From the NCBI GenBank assembly GCA_030627085.1, contig DAOUSS010000026.1, positions 1 through 11,987 of the forward strand: a stretch of 11,987 nt of DNA, given 5' to 3'. Positions 1 to 6,021 of this stretch are shown here, piece after piece (the stretch's first letter is position 1; each line of letters starts with the position of its first letter). Source of the stretch: Candidatus Stahliibacteriota bacterium (GTDB lineage Bacteria > Hydrothermota > UBA3073). The notes beneath the pieces are model-generated. The model was not told the origin of the DNA and ran no database searches. It was given only the letters and a program-made list of their open reading frames with translations. Position numbers and translations under genes: made by a program.

Positions 1-33
1 CAAAATATACAAATTGAATCGGTGTCCGTAACC

Positions 34-84
34 TTTTGGTAGCCGCAACTTTTTGGTAGCCGCAACTTTTTGGTAGCCGCAACT
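34..84. repeat. 17-bp tandem repeat, three perfect copies
   Basis: Three identical 17-bp units lie head to tail at 34-50, 51-67 and 68-84, each reading TTTTGGTAGCCGCAACT. The unit is the left half of the hairpin repeat that follows directly at 72-95, so the array looks like local duplication of one half of that element. No spacers separate the copies, so it is not a CRISPR array. It lies downstream of the hypothetical gene at 304-1047. Confidence 0.9.
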
Positions 85-95
85 TTTAAGTTGCG
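72..95 (+). repeat. GTAGC-type hairpin repeat, copy 1
   Basis: The left flank GGTAGC (72-77) is followed by an 8-bp perfect stem, CGCAACTT (78-85) and AAGTTGCG (88-95), with a 2-nt loop. The same layout, with a different stem sequence, occurs at 126-149 and 9534-9557. The left half overlaps the third unit of the 17-bp tandem array. Confidence 0.75.
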
Positions 96-125
96 CAAAA
101 TGGGTTCAGAATGGCATTTTCTATA

Positions 126-149
126 CGCAGACTGAAGTCTGCGGCTACC
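126..149 (-). repeat. GTAGC-type hairpin repeat, copy 2 (inverted)
   Basis: Read on the minus strand this copy starts GGTAGC (149-144), followed by a perfect 8-bp stem: CGCAGACT pairs with AGTCTGCG across a 2-nt loop at 134-135. Relative to the copy at 72-95 the stem has changed but pairing is intact. A degenerate third copy follows at about 163-191, again beginning GGTAGCCGCA on the minus strand, but its stem is no longer regular. Confidence 0.75.
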
Positions 150-303
150 AAATTTTGACTTTCTGCACAGCCTGTGAAGCCTGCGGCTACCAGATTACTG
201 ATAACCCTTTCAATTGAAATAATAGTCTCGGTAGTATCACAACACTTTGGGACATTCCCTAAAATTAAAGACCTACCCCCGAAACGCCAAGCAAAGAAGA
301 AAG

Positions 304-1047
304 TCATTTATCAAATCCCGGACGTTTGAAGGTTCGATGTCCAGGAAATTCTCTATCAATGCCGTTTCTGAGTTTCTCAATCTCAACCAGCAGTGTAAGG
401 GTAACATCCCGAAGGTCCTCATTCCAGTCATAGATAACCTTCAGGGCATTCATTGATTTCATAATTCCAATATATGCAATCTTTGCACTCCCATCTACAT
501 CACTTTGTGCAAACTCGTCTTTGTCATGCTCCATCTTACTCTGTAATGCACGGTGAATCTTGACCAAGATAAGGGCATGATACCAGGATATAACCTCGTA
601 GTTCGAGATAATTCCTCTTAGTGTTTCTATATCACCTTCAGCAGGTGGTATAATTTCAACTCTTTTTGCCAGGTCTTCTCTTTCTTTATTTATTATTTTC
701 CTTAATTCTTCAAGGTATTTTCGTGTCATTTTAAAGTAGTTATTAGCAGTCTTCGTAAGGGGGTGGTTACTGGGGTCATACGGTTCGGGTTCCTCTTCGG
801 GCAATGCATTGAGGTCTATTCCTTGTTCTTCTGCAAATTTGCGGAGTAGTGTCAGGGTTTCTTTAAAGTCTTCTTTGATATCCTGCATTACGATATTCCA
901 GTCATAAGGGTCTTCGCCTCTGGCTTTGTGCCTGGTAAGTCGTTTCTCTTCTCTGGCGTGAAGGAAGCACCTATTCTTAAGTGGGCATCTTTCACACCAC
1001 CTGTCACAATAGTTGTAAATACCCGGAATATATTTATTCTCTTTCAT
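304..1047 (-). CDS. Hypothetical protein with N-terminal four-cysteine motif
   Basis: I cannot assign a function to this 247-residue protein. The N-terminus carries a compact cysteine cluster, C14-x3-C18-x2-C21-x5-C27, inside the segment YNYCDRWCERCPLKNRC, which could bind zinc or an iron-sulfur cluster. The rest is charged and mostly predicted helical: an acidic, proline-rich linker near residues 80-95 (LPEEEPEPYDP), a Lys/Glu-rich helix around 103-130, and a C-terminal helical region (about 140-230). It has no signal peptide or membrane segment, so it is probably cytoplasmic. The ATG at 1047 is followed directly by MKENKYIPGIYNYC and has only a weak purine-rich stretch upstream. The cysteine-rich start recalls unnamed conserved proteins of Bacteroidetes-like bacteria, a memory rather than a search result. 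It stands alone between two repeat-filled spacers, so the context gives no hint of its role. Confidence 0.8.
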   Translation of the reverse strand: MKENKYIPGIYNYCDRWCERCPLKNRCFLHAREEKRLTRHKARGEDPYDWNIVMQDIKEDFKETLTLLRKFAEEQGIDLNALPEEEPEPYDPSNHPLTKTANNYFKMTRKYLEELRKIINKEREDLAKRVEIIPPAEGDIETLRGIISNYEVISWYHALILVKIHRALQSKMEHDKDEFAQSDVDGSAKIAYIGIMKSMNALKVIYDWNEDLRDVTLTLLVEIEKLRNGIDREFPGHRTFKRPGFDK

Positions 1048-1156
1048 ATTCTATCCCAGATACCGTTGGGTTATTGGGTAATTTATCCTTTCTGATATAT
1101 TACAACCTGAAACCTTATTGTCTTTGTGTCCTTTGTGGTGAAAAATCTTCAATCTG

Positions 1157-1200
1157 TAATCTAAATACCCTGTGCCATAAAAATGTCCAATACCCGCCTT
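1157..1200 (+). repeat. Dispersed block shared with 9469-9512
   Basis: The segment contains AATCTAAATA, then a variable middle with matching CTG and GCCA, then AAAAATGTCCAAT. The same order of blocks with similar spacing occurs at 9469-9512 in the same orientation. The two copies lie in the spacers on either side of the mscS-trehalose region. Confidence 0.55.
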
Positions 1201-1290
1201 GCCAGTCATATGTAATCTATTTTCTTTATTACATCGTGGCTTGCCATATGTAATCTGTCTTTTCTATTATATGTGGTGAAATGTGTCTTG

Positions 1291-1321
1291 CCCCGTGTAG
1301 TGAGCAATCTACTCCACGGGG
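1291..1321. repeat. Inverted repeat, 7-bp stem
   Basis: CCCCGTG (1291-1297) pairs with CACGGGG (1315-1321), with a further short TAG/CTA match inside the loop. No T-tract follows on either strand, so a terminator role is not supported. The inner TGAGCAA resembles the start of the hairpin at 1561-1580. Confidence 0.5.
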
Positions 1322-1391
1322 AGTTATTTCATTGAGGTCAAGACCCTGATTCCAATTCTATGTGAGAAAGGGCTTCCGCAATTAGCTTTTG

Positions 1392-1413
1392 GAGTTAAGG
1401 CGTTAGCCTTTTA
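1392..1413 (+). repeat. GAGTTAA-type hairpin repeat, copy 1
   Basis: A 22-nt unit: GAGTTAA leads into a stem AAGGC (1397-1401) and GCCTT (1406-1410) with loop GTTA, ending in TTTTA. Two more units of the same layout sit head to head at 3837-3878. All three keep the stem paired although one has a different stem sequence. Confidence 0.7.
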
Positions 1414-1415
1414 TA

Positions 1416-1448
1416 GTGGGAGAGGGCTTCTGCCCTTGATTATCCCAC
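1416..1448. repeat. Nested hairpin
   Basis: The outer stem is GTGGGA (1416-1421) with TCCCAC (1443-1448). The inner stem is AGGGC (1423-1427) with GCCCT (1432-1436) across a 4-nt loop. It begins 2 bp after the GAGTTAA-type hairpin. Neither strand has a T-tract directly after it. Confidence 0.5.
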
Positions 1449-1511
1449 AATCGACCCCAGAAGGAGTCTCCCACAATGCTGGGCGAAAACCTTCTCTGAT
1501 TCAGCTAAATA

Positions 1512-1566
1512 GCCAAGCCTGAGCCCACTTTTCTGACTTGAATACTTGAGCCTGACCCCTTTGAGC
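1512..1566 (-). repeat. Two AGCCTGA-containing fragments, possible REP/Y1-transposase remnants
   Basis: On the minus strand AAAGGGGTCAGGCTCAAG (about 1562-1545) and GTGGGCTCAGGCTTGGC (about 1528-1512) share a GGGxTCAGGCT core. Motifs of this kind recur in many bacterial genomes near Y1 (IS200-like, REP-associated) transposases, as I recall it. No transposase gene is present here. A related GGGGACAGGCT motif lies at 9604-9629. Confidence 0.45.
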
Positions 1567-1580
1567 AACGGACTGCTCAA
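1561..1580 (-). terminator. Hairpin 16 bp past treT, possible weak terminator
   Basis: A perfect 7-bp stem, TTGAGCA with TGCTCAA, closes a 6-nt loop at 1568-1573. It begins 16 bp after the treT stop codon at 1597. On the minus strand it is followed by AGGGG rather than a T-run, so it is not a standard intrinsic terminator. It may instead stabilise the mRNA 3' end or be another dispersed repeat. Confidence 0.3.
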
Positions 1581-1596
1581 ATTATACCGTAACTTT

Positions 1597-2808
1597 TCAT
1601 TCCATCATATCCTTCAACAGGTCCAGATAATCCGACAAGAGCCTTGTTAAGAGAAAATTTTTTCTGACAACTTCCCTGCCCTTTCTACCCATCTCTTCTG
1701 CCATATCAGGATTCTGTAAAATTCTTACTATCCTATCTGCAAATTCCTTTGTGTCATCGGGTTCAAGCAAAAAACCATTCTCACCGTCTTTTATCTGGAG
1801 CGGTATTCCACCTACATTTGAAGCTGCAACGGGTTTGCCTTTCCAAAGTGCTTCAGTTACAGTAAGTCCAAAACCTTCCCTTATTGATTTCTGTATTATA
1901 ACCGCAGAACTTCGCTGCAATGCATTTACAAGGATATTGTTTTCACTGGTTATAAGCATAATATCCTTATTCTCTATCATACGCCCTGCCTTTCGTTTTA
2001 CTTTCTCATAAATCATCCAGCCCTCAGGATCATCCATTGCCATATTTCCACATAACACCAATCTACAATCTACTTTTTCCTTAACGAGTTTAAATACTTC
2101 TATAACCCCCTCTGGGTCTTTCCATTTGTCAAATCTTGATATTTGGGTTATGAGCGGTTTATCTCTTGGTATGCTAAACTTTTTGAGATATTTTGAAATA
2201 ACTTCATCGTCAATTTCCTTATTTTTTGAAGAAAGCGGGTCAATGGCAGGGTAGATAATTCTCTGTTCTACCGGTAGATCTTTTCTTTTATATTTTTCAC
2301 TTGAAATAATAGCTACGTCATACCTAAGGATAAAATTTTTAAGAAAATCCCAAAGTCTTTCATGAGGATTGGATAAATCCATATGACATCGCCAAATCCA
2401 TGGCTGTCTTTTCCTGTAGAGTTTTATTAGGGGCAGAGGCTGCGGGTCATGTATAATTACACAATCATGATCTACATGGGTATATGTAGAAAAATCTTCG
2501 TTAGCTTGAATATATAACTGTTTTTTCATTTCAGAGAGATTTATTTGTCCCCCTTGAAGTGCATTGTAGAATTTCTTGGTTATTGTAAAAAAATCAGGAT
2601 TTCCATGTAGTATTCTCCAGCCTGTATCTATTCCTATATCGTTCATTAGTGGCACAAGAGAGGCCAGCATTTCTGCAACACCTCCACCCTGATAGGTAGA
2701 ATTGATGTGCAGTATATGCTTCCTGTAGAGCCTCCTTGCCTTCCTGTATATCAGGGATATAACTTCATCTCCTACAATTCCCCTATAGTCTTCTAAACTT
2801 CGCCCCAT
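1597..2808 (-). CDS. treT: Trehalose synthase TreT (GT4 glycosyltransferase)
   Basis: TreT makes trehalose by joining the glucosyl unit of an NDP-glucose to free glucose; in hyperthermophiles the reaction can be reversible or one-way depending on the enzyme. The 403-residue length fits the family (about 410). The N-terminal Rossmann domain carries the acceptor-side segment HINSTYQGGGVAEML (34-48), HDPQPLPL (120-127) and WRCHMDLS (139-146), all typical of TreT. The C-terminal domain has the donor-phosphate site SRFDKWKDP (224-232) and the GT4 EX7E motif at E311 and E319, followed by GKPVAASNVGGIP. The ATG at 2808 has a strong GGGGGGTG ribosome site just upstream. The gene lies 187 bp after malG on the same strand, and the order binding protein, malF, malG, treT matches the Thermococcus trehalose/maltose operon. 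The spacer could hold its own promoter. The glucosyl donor (ADP-, UDP- or GDP-glucose) cannot be read from the sequence. Confidence 0.9.
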   Translation of the reverse strand: MGRSLEDYRGIVGDEVISLIYRKARRLYRKHILHINSTYQGGGVAEMLASLVPLMNDIGIDTGWRILHGNPDFFTITKKFYNALQGGQINLSEMKKQLYIQANEDFSTYTHVDHDCVIIHDPQPLPLIKLYRKRQPWIWRCHMDLSNPHERLWDFLKNFILRYDVAIISSEKYKRKDLPVEQRIIYPAIDPLSSKNKEIDDEVISKYLKKFSIPRDKPLITQISRFDKWKDPEGVIEVFKLVKEKVDCRLVLCGNMAMDDPEGWMIYEKVKRKAGRMIENKDIMLITSENNILVNALQRSSAVIIQKSIREGFGLTVTEALWKGKPVAASNVGGIPLQIKDGENGFLLEPDDTKEFADRIVRILQNPDMAEEMGRKGREVVRKNFLLTRLLSDYLDLLKDMME

Positions 2809-2827
2809 TTTACACCCCCCTATTTAT

Positions 2828-2857
2828 TTAATATCAATCTCCCGGATATGACTGTAA
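2828..2857 (-). promoter_or_regulatory. Possible sigma-70-like promoter for treT
   Basis: On the minus strand TTACAG (2857-2852) and TATTAA (2833-2828) are 18 bp apart, and the second lies about 20 bp before the treT ATG. The match is partial and the DNA is AT-rich, so this is only a candidate. If real, it would let treT be expressed separately from the transporter genes. Confidence 0.2.
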
Positions 2858-2933
2858 TCGGTGATCAGTTATCGGTAATCGGTGTCTCAGAAAATTATCT
2901 GTTACTGATTACTGGTTACCGGTCACTGATTAC
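2854..2933 (+). repeat. Large imperfect inverted repeat of GTAATCGGT-type units
   Basis: Arms 2854-2886 and 2901-2933 (33 nt each) pair across a 14-nt loop. In a plus-strand RNA I count 24 Watson-Crick pairs, 6 G-U pairs and 3 mismatches. The arms are themselves repetitive: GTAATCGGTG at 2854-2863 and 2875-2884, ACTGATTACT at 2904-2913 and 2925-2934. It fills most of the malG-treT spacer. In the transcribed (minus) sense the six G-U positions become A-C mismatches, so the stem is weaker there. Confidence 0.6.
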
Positions 2934-2965
2934 TAACTCTTACCGATTGTCATCTGACATTTTTT

Positions 2966-2993
2966 GGAAATTGGTAATTGGTAATTGGAAATT
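2966..2993. repeat. Period-7 tandem array (GGTAATT-like)
   Basis: Four 7-bp units lie in a row: GGAAATT, GGTAATT, GGTAATT, GGAAATT. The array ends 2 bp before the malG stop codon at 2996-2998, on its downstream side. Two other period-7 arrays with different units lie at 9455-9475 and 9680-9714. Confidence 0.75.
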
Positions 2994-2995
2994 TG

Positions 2996-3823
2996 TCATT
3001 GCTTTACCGCTCCTCTTGTAAGCCCCTGGATGATGCGTCTCTGGAAAAATAAGGCTATCAGGATAACGGGGATAGAAGAGATTGCCGAAGCCGCCATTAT
3101 ATATCCCCAGGGTAGTTCACCATGAAGACCCTGGAAAAGGGCGATACCAACCGGAACAGTTCTTGCTCTAAAATCCGTTGTTAGCATGAGGGCAAAGAGA
3201 AATTCATTGAAAGAAAACATAAAAAGCAGCAAAATTGCCGAGAGAAATCCAGGTAGAGTGATTGGTAAAATCACTCTAACAAGTGTCTGAAACCTGTTTG
3301 CCCCATCAACCAGTGCAGCATCATCTATCTCTTTAGGTATCTGAGAAAAGTAACTCATAAGCATCCAGAAAGCAAGAGGTAGACTAAAGGCAACGTAAGG
3401 AAAAATCATGGCATTGTATGTATTTATCCAGCCGATATTGCTCATAAACTTATAAAGATAACCCACAACACTAATTTGTGGAAACATTGATAGTGCGAGA
3501 ACAGATAGAACAATTACCACCTTTCCTGGAAAACTGAGCCTTGAGACAGCATAAGCAGCAAGAGCACCAATCAGTGCACTGAAAATAGCCACAATTCCTG
3601 AAACAAGCAGACTGTTTTTTAGGTAATCAAGAAAATGAAGGTTCTCCAATCTTAAAATATCCAGGTAATTTTTTATCGTAAATCCGTAATTTCCTCTTAT
3701 AAGGAAATCAGGGGTTTCACTAAAGGAGACGGCAACCATCCATGCAAAAGGTAACAAACAGAAGACTATCACAAACAAGATGCCCAAAGTGAGCAAAATC
3801 CTTTTAATTCTTTCCTCTTTCAT
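2996..3823 (-). CDS. Sugar ABC transporter permease, MalG family
   Basis: This 275-residue inner-membrane permease pairs with the MalF-type protein encoded just upstream to form the channel of a carbohydrate-uptake (CUT1) ABC importer. It has the usual six hydrophobic segments, the first at about residues 8-32 and the last at about 248-262. The cytoplasmic EAA loop that docks the ATPase is clear: E165-IDDAALVD-G174, then LP at 186-187. The C-terminus QRRIIQGLTRGAVK is also typical of MalG-type permeases. Its place between malF and treT points to trehalose or maltose as substrate, as in the Thermococcus system, but permease sequence alone does not fix the sugar. The ATG at 3823 has no clear Shine-Dalgarno sequence, unlike its neighbours. 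The 64-bp gap upstream contains a head-to-head hairpin pair (3837-3878) that could tune its expression. Confidence 0.9.
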   Translation of the reverse strand: MKEERIKRILLTLGILFVIVFCLLPFAWMVAVSFSETPDFLIRGNYGFTIKNYLDILRLENLHFLDYLKNSLLVSGIVAIFSALIGALAAYAVSRLSFPGKVVIVLSVLALSMFPQISVVGYLYKFMSNIGWINTYNAMIFPYVAFSLPLAFWMLMSYFSQIPKEIDDAALVDGANRFQTLVRVILPITLPGFLSAILLLFMFSFNEFLFALMLTTDFRARTVPVGIALFQGLHGELPWGYIMAASAISSIPVILIALFFQRRIIQGLTRGAVKQ

Positions 3824-3836
3824 AATAATGATACCG

Positions 3837-3878
3837 GAGTTAATCCGTAAGGATTTTAAAAGGCTGACGCCTTAACTC
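3837..3878. repeat. Head-to-head pair of GAGTTAA-type hairpins between malF and malG
   Basis: Unit one (plus, 3837-3858) has stem AATCC (3842-3846) and GGATT (3851-3855) with loop GTAA. Unit two (minus, 3878-3857) has stem AAGGC and GCCTT with loop GTCA. Both start GAGTTAA and end TTTTA, and they overlap by 2 bp, so the whole is also one long imperfect inverted repeat. It fills most of the 64-bp malF-malG gap and would lie inside the operon mRNA, where it could affect RNA processing, stability or malG translation. Confidence 0.75.
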
Positions 3879-3887
3879 TGATCTGCA

Positions 3888-4751
3888 CTATAGTGCTGCC
3901 TCTCTAAACCTTCCTGCCCTTATATATAAAAAGGCAACGGTAAATGCTATTATAAAAAGAAAAATTGATACGGTAGAGCCATAGCCGAAATCACCAAGTA
4001 AAAAATATTTGTAACTGTAGAGAGAAACGGAGGTTGTAAAGCCTCCGGGACCACCTCCCGTGATTACATAGATAATATCAAAGACCCTGAGGGCGTCTAT
4101 TGTTCTAAAGATTAAAGCAACAATGACAACAGGCTTAATTACTGGTAAAGTGACCTTAAAAAATCTCTGAAAGAGATTGGCACCGTCAATTTTTGCCTGT
4201 TCATATAGACCTTGCGGGACAGATTGCAAACCTGCCAAAAGTATAATAGCAACAAAAGGGGTCGTTCTCCAGGAATCTGCCAATACAAGTGAGAGAAAGG
4301 CGCCTCCCGAACTTCCGAGCCAGTTCACGGATAAACCAGAAGTTCCTCTCAATACATAATTGGCAAGTCCATAGTCATACCTATAAATCAGTTGCCAGAT
4401 TCTTGCACCAATAACAGATGGAATTGCCCATGGAAGGAGAGCAGTTCCCCTCATAATACCTCTAAAGCGAAAACTTTCGTTCAATACAAGTGCGATAATA
4501 GTTCCTGCAACCATTTCGAGTGTCACTGAAGCAAAAGAAAAGATAAGAGTGAAACCCGCAGATTGCCAGAATTGGAAATCTTTAAATAACCGAAAATAGT
4601 TTCCCAATCCTGTAAACTTTCTGGGTAAGAAAGAGACATCCTGCCACAGGCTAATCCAGAAACTACCGATGACAGGCAATAACATAAGAAGCAGGACAAA
4701 AATGCCAAGAGGCAAAATAAAAAAGAATGCCTCTCTAATCTCTCTATTCAT
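3888..4751 (-). CDS. Sugar ABC transporter permease, MalF family
   Basis: This 287-residue inner-membrane permease is the partner of the MalG-type protein encoded downstream. Hydrophobic segments begin at about residues 9-32 and continue at about 68-90, 105-122, 150-175, 207-225 and 258-277. The ATPase-docking EAA motif reads E184-QAKID-G190 with LP at 202-203. The short form, without the large periplasmic loop of the E. coli protein, is normal for CUT1 permeases outside enterobacteria. ITGGGPGGFTTSVSLYSY (about 230-247) is a common conserved stretch in this family. Its ATG at 4751 lies inside the end of the binding-protein gene (8-bp overlap) behind a good GAGAGG ribosome site, so the two are translationally coupled. 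The stop is followed by the hairpin pair in front of malG. Confidence 0.92.
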   Translation of the reverse strand: MNREIREAFFFILPLGIFVLLLMLLPVIGSFWISLWQDVSFLPRKFTGLGNYFRLFKDFQFWQSAGFTLIFSFASVTLEMVAGTIIALVLNESFRFRGIMRGTALLPWAIPSVIGARIWQLIYRYDYGLANYVLRGTSGLSVNWLGSSGGAFLSLVLADSWRTTPFVAIILLAGLQSVPQGLYEQAKIDGANLFQRFFKVTLPVIKPVVIVALIFRTIDALRVFDIIYVITGGGPGGFTTSVSLYSYKYFLLGDFGYGSTVSIFLFIIAFTVAFLYIRAGRFREAAL

Positions 4752-6021
4752 GATACCTCTCTACAATTTTTTCTATCCCTCTTTGTGCCTCTTTCAAGGC
4801 TTCATTCGGTTCTATTTTTCCTGATATTGCAGCATTTACATATCTCTGTAACAGTTCAGAAACTTGAGTATAGTAAGGGGAATTTGGTCTTGCCACAGTG
4901 GATTCAAACGCCTTTTTCAACACCTCCATATGTGGCATTTTTTCTTTTACTTCGGGGTCGTCATAGATGTCTATCCTCGCTGGGTTCCAGCTTAAATTCA
5001 GACAAAGTTTTTTCTGAGTTTCATAAGAGAGTATAAATTTTACGAGCTCCCATGCCTCATCTTTTTTGTCGGAGTACCGTGATATTCCAATATGCCAACC
5101 GCCAAGGCTAGCTGCATGCCTTCCATTATCGAATTTTGGCAAGAGTGTAATCCCTACTTTCCCTCTTACAGGTGAACCCTGGCTATTGTGTAGTTTCCAT
5201 GCGTAGGGCCAGTTTCTTTCAAAAAGGGCATTGCCATTTTCAAAAAATGTTCTTACTTCCTCTTCTCTCATCTCTGTAAATGTGTTTGGGGGCGAAATCT
5301 GATATTTGTGTATTAAATTTCTCATAAATTGAAGAGCCTGGATATTTTCCTTAGAGTACACCGTAATACTCCCTGCTTTGCTAACTATATTTCCCCCATT
5401 AGAAGCAATAAATTCGATAAAATTGCATACAAGCCCCTCGTATTGTGCTCCTTGCCAAACAAATCCAAAAAAGCCGGAATTATTCTTTCTTTCCTTGCCT
5501 TGAATCTTTTCCGCACATTGCAGAAGATCATCCCATGTTTTAGGGGTTGAATATCCATATTTTTTAAGAAGATCTCTTCTGAAATATAAAAGTCCACAAT
5601 CTATATAGACAGGCATAGATATAATTTCTCCTTTGTATATATCTACCTGATGAACAACCGAACCGAACAATTGTGTCGTATCAAAGCTGTCTTTTTTGAC
5701 ATAGGGATCCATGGGTAAAAGCCAACCAGAAGCAGCAAATTGTGCAATCCATGCAACATCCATTAAAAAGAGGTCCGGATCCTTTTCCTTCGCATTCAGT
5801 GGTGTCACCAAACTCTGCCTTCTTATATCTGTATCCGTAGGTTGTCTTAATAATTTGACTCTAATATGAGTCCTGTTTTCAAACTCTCCTATGAGTTTTT
5901 CCCAATAATCTACCTCATTGGGAGCTCCCCCAACTGCAAAAGTCAGAAGTGACTCTTTTTTACTGCAACCTGAGGAAAAAACAAAGGAAATGAGAACTAA
6001 TAAAAAAAATCGCTTCATCAT
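4744..6021 (-). CDS. Sugar-binding lipoprotein of ABC importer (solute-binding family 1)
   Basis: This 425-residue binding protein captures sugar outside the inner membrane and delivers it to the MalF/MalG channel. It opens with a lipoprotein signal: MMKRFFLLVLISFVFSSGC, with C19 as the lipidated residue (SSGC is a slightly unusual lipobox). The mature part has the family-1 pattern: PDLFLMDVAWIAQFAASGWL (82-101), an export-type domain with YFRRDLLKKYGYSTPKTWDDL (146-166), FFENGNALFERNWPYAW (259-275) and GGWHIGIS (307-314). Length matches trehalose/maltose-binding proteins. The ATG at 6021 overlaps the otsAB stop as ATGA, with a strong GGGAGGTG ribosome site (6026-6033) inside the end of otsAB. 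An in-frame second ATG follows at once. Context favours trehalose or a related alpha-glucoside, but the ligand is inferred. No ATP-binding subunit is encoded nearby. Confidence 0.9.
   Translation of the reverse strand: MMKRFFLLVLISFVFSSGCSKKESLLTFAVGGAPNEVDYWEKLIGEFENRTHIRVKLLRQPTDTDIRRQSLVTPLNAKEKDPDLFLMDVAWIAQFAASGWLLPMDPYVKKDSFDTTQLFGSVVHQVDIYKGEIISMPVYIDCGLLYFRRDLLKKYGYSTPKTWDDLLQCAEKIQGKERKNNSGFFGFVWQGAQYEGLVCNFIEFIASNGGNIVSKAGSITVYSKENIQALQFMRNLIHKYQISPPNTFTEMREEEVRTFFENGNALFERNWPYAWKLHNSQGSPVRGKVGITLLPKFDNGRHAASLGGWHIGISRYSDKKDEAWELVKFILSYETQKKLCLNLSWNPARIDIYDDPEVKEKMPHMEVLKKAFESTVARPNSPYYTQVSELLQRYVNAAISGKIEPNEALKEAQRGIEKIVERYHE

Larger units (their letters stand above)
1..303. other. 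Non-coding spacer downstream of the hypothetical gene
   Basis: No convincing gene is seen here. The spacer holds the 17-bp tandem array (34-84), two GTAGC-type hairpins (72-95 and 126-149) and a degenerate third copy (about 163-191). The region 192-303 shows no recognisable structure. Short open frames in this stretch have no ribosome binding site and run across the repeats. Confidence 0.7.
1048..1596. other. 549-bp non-coding spacer packed with repeats
   Basis: This spacer between treT and the hypothetical gene contains no supported gene. In order it holds a CTTTGTG direct repeat (1122-1137), a block shared with 9469-9512 (1157-1200), a CTTGCCA/ATATGTAATCT direct repeat (1198-1218 and 1240-1256), a hairpin (1291-1321), a GAGTTAA-type hairpin (1392-1413), a nested hairpin (1416-1448), a TCCCACAAT direct repeat (1443-1451 and 1469-1477), two AGCCTGA-containing fragments (1512-1566) and a hairpin just past treT (1561-1580). 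A plus-strand open frame at 981-1253 runs through these repeats and is not credible. Confidence 0.7.

Noticed and set aside
34..84. CRISPR-like repeats
   Set aside because: The 17-bp units are directly abutted without spacers and belong to the hairpin family.
981..1253. Plus-strand 90-residue open frame upstream of the hypothetical gene
   Set aside because: It overlaps the conserved-looking cysteine motif region on the other strand and runs through direct repeats; no ribosome site.
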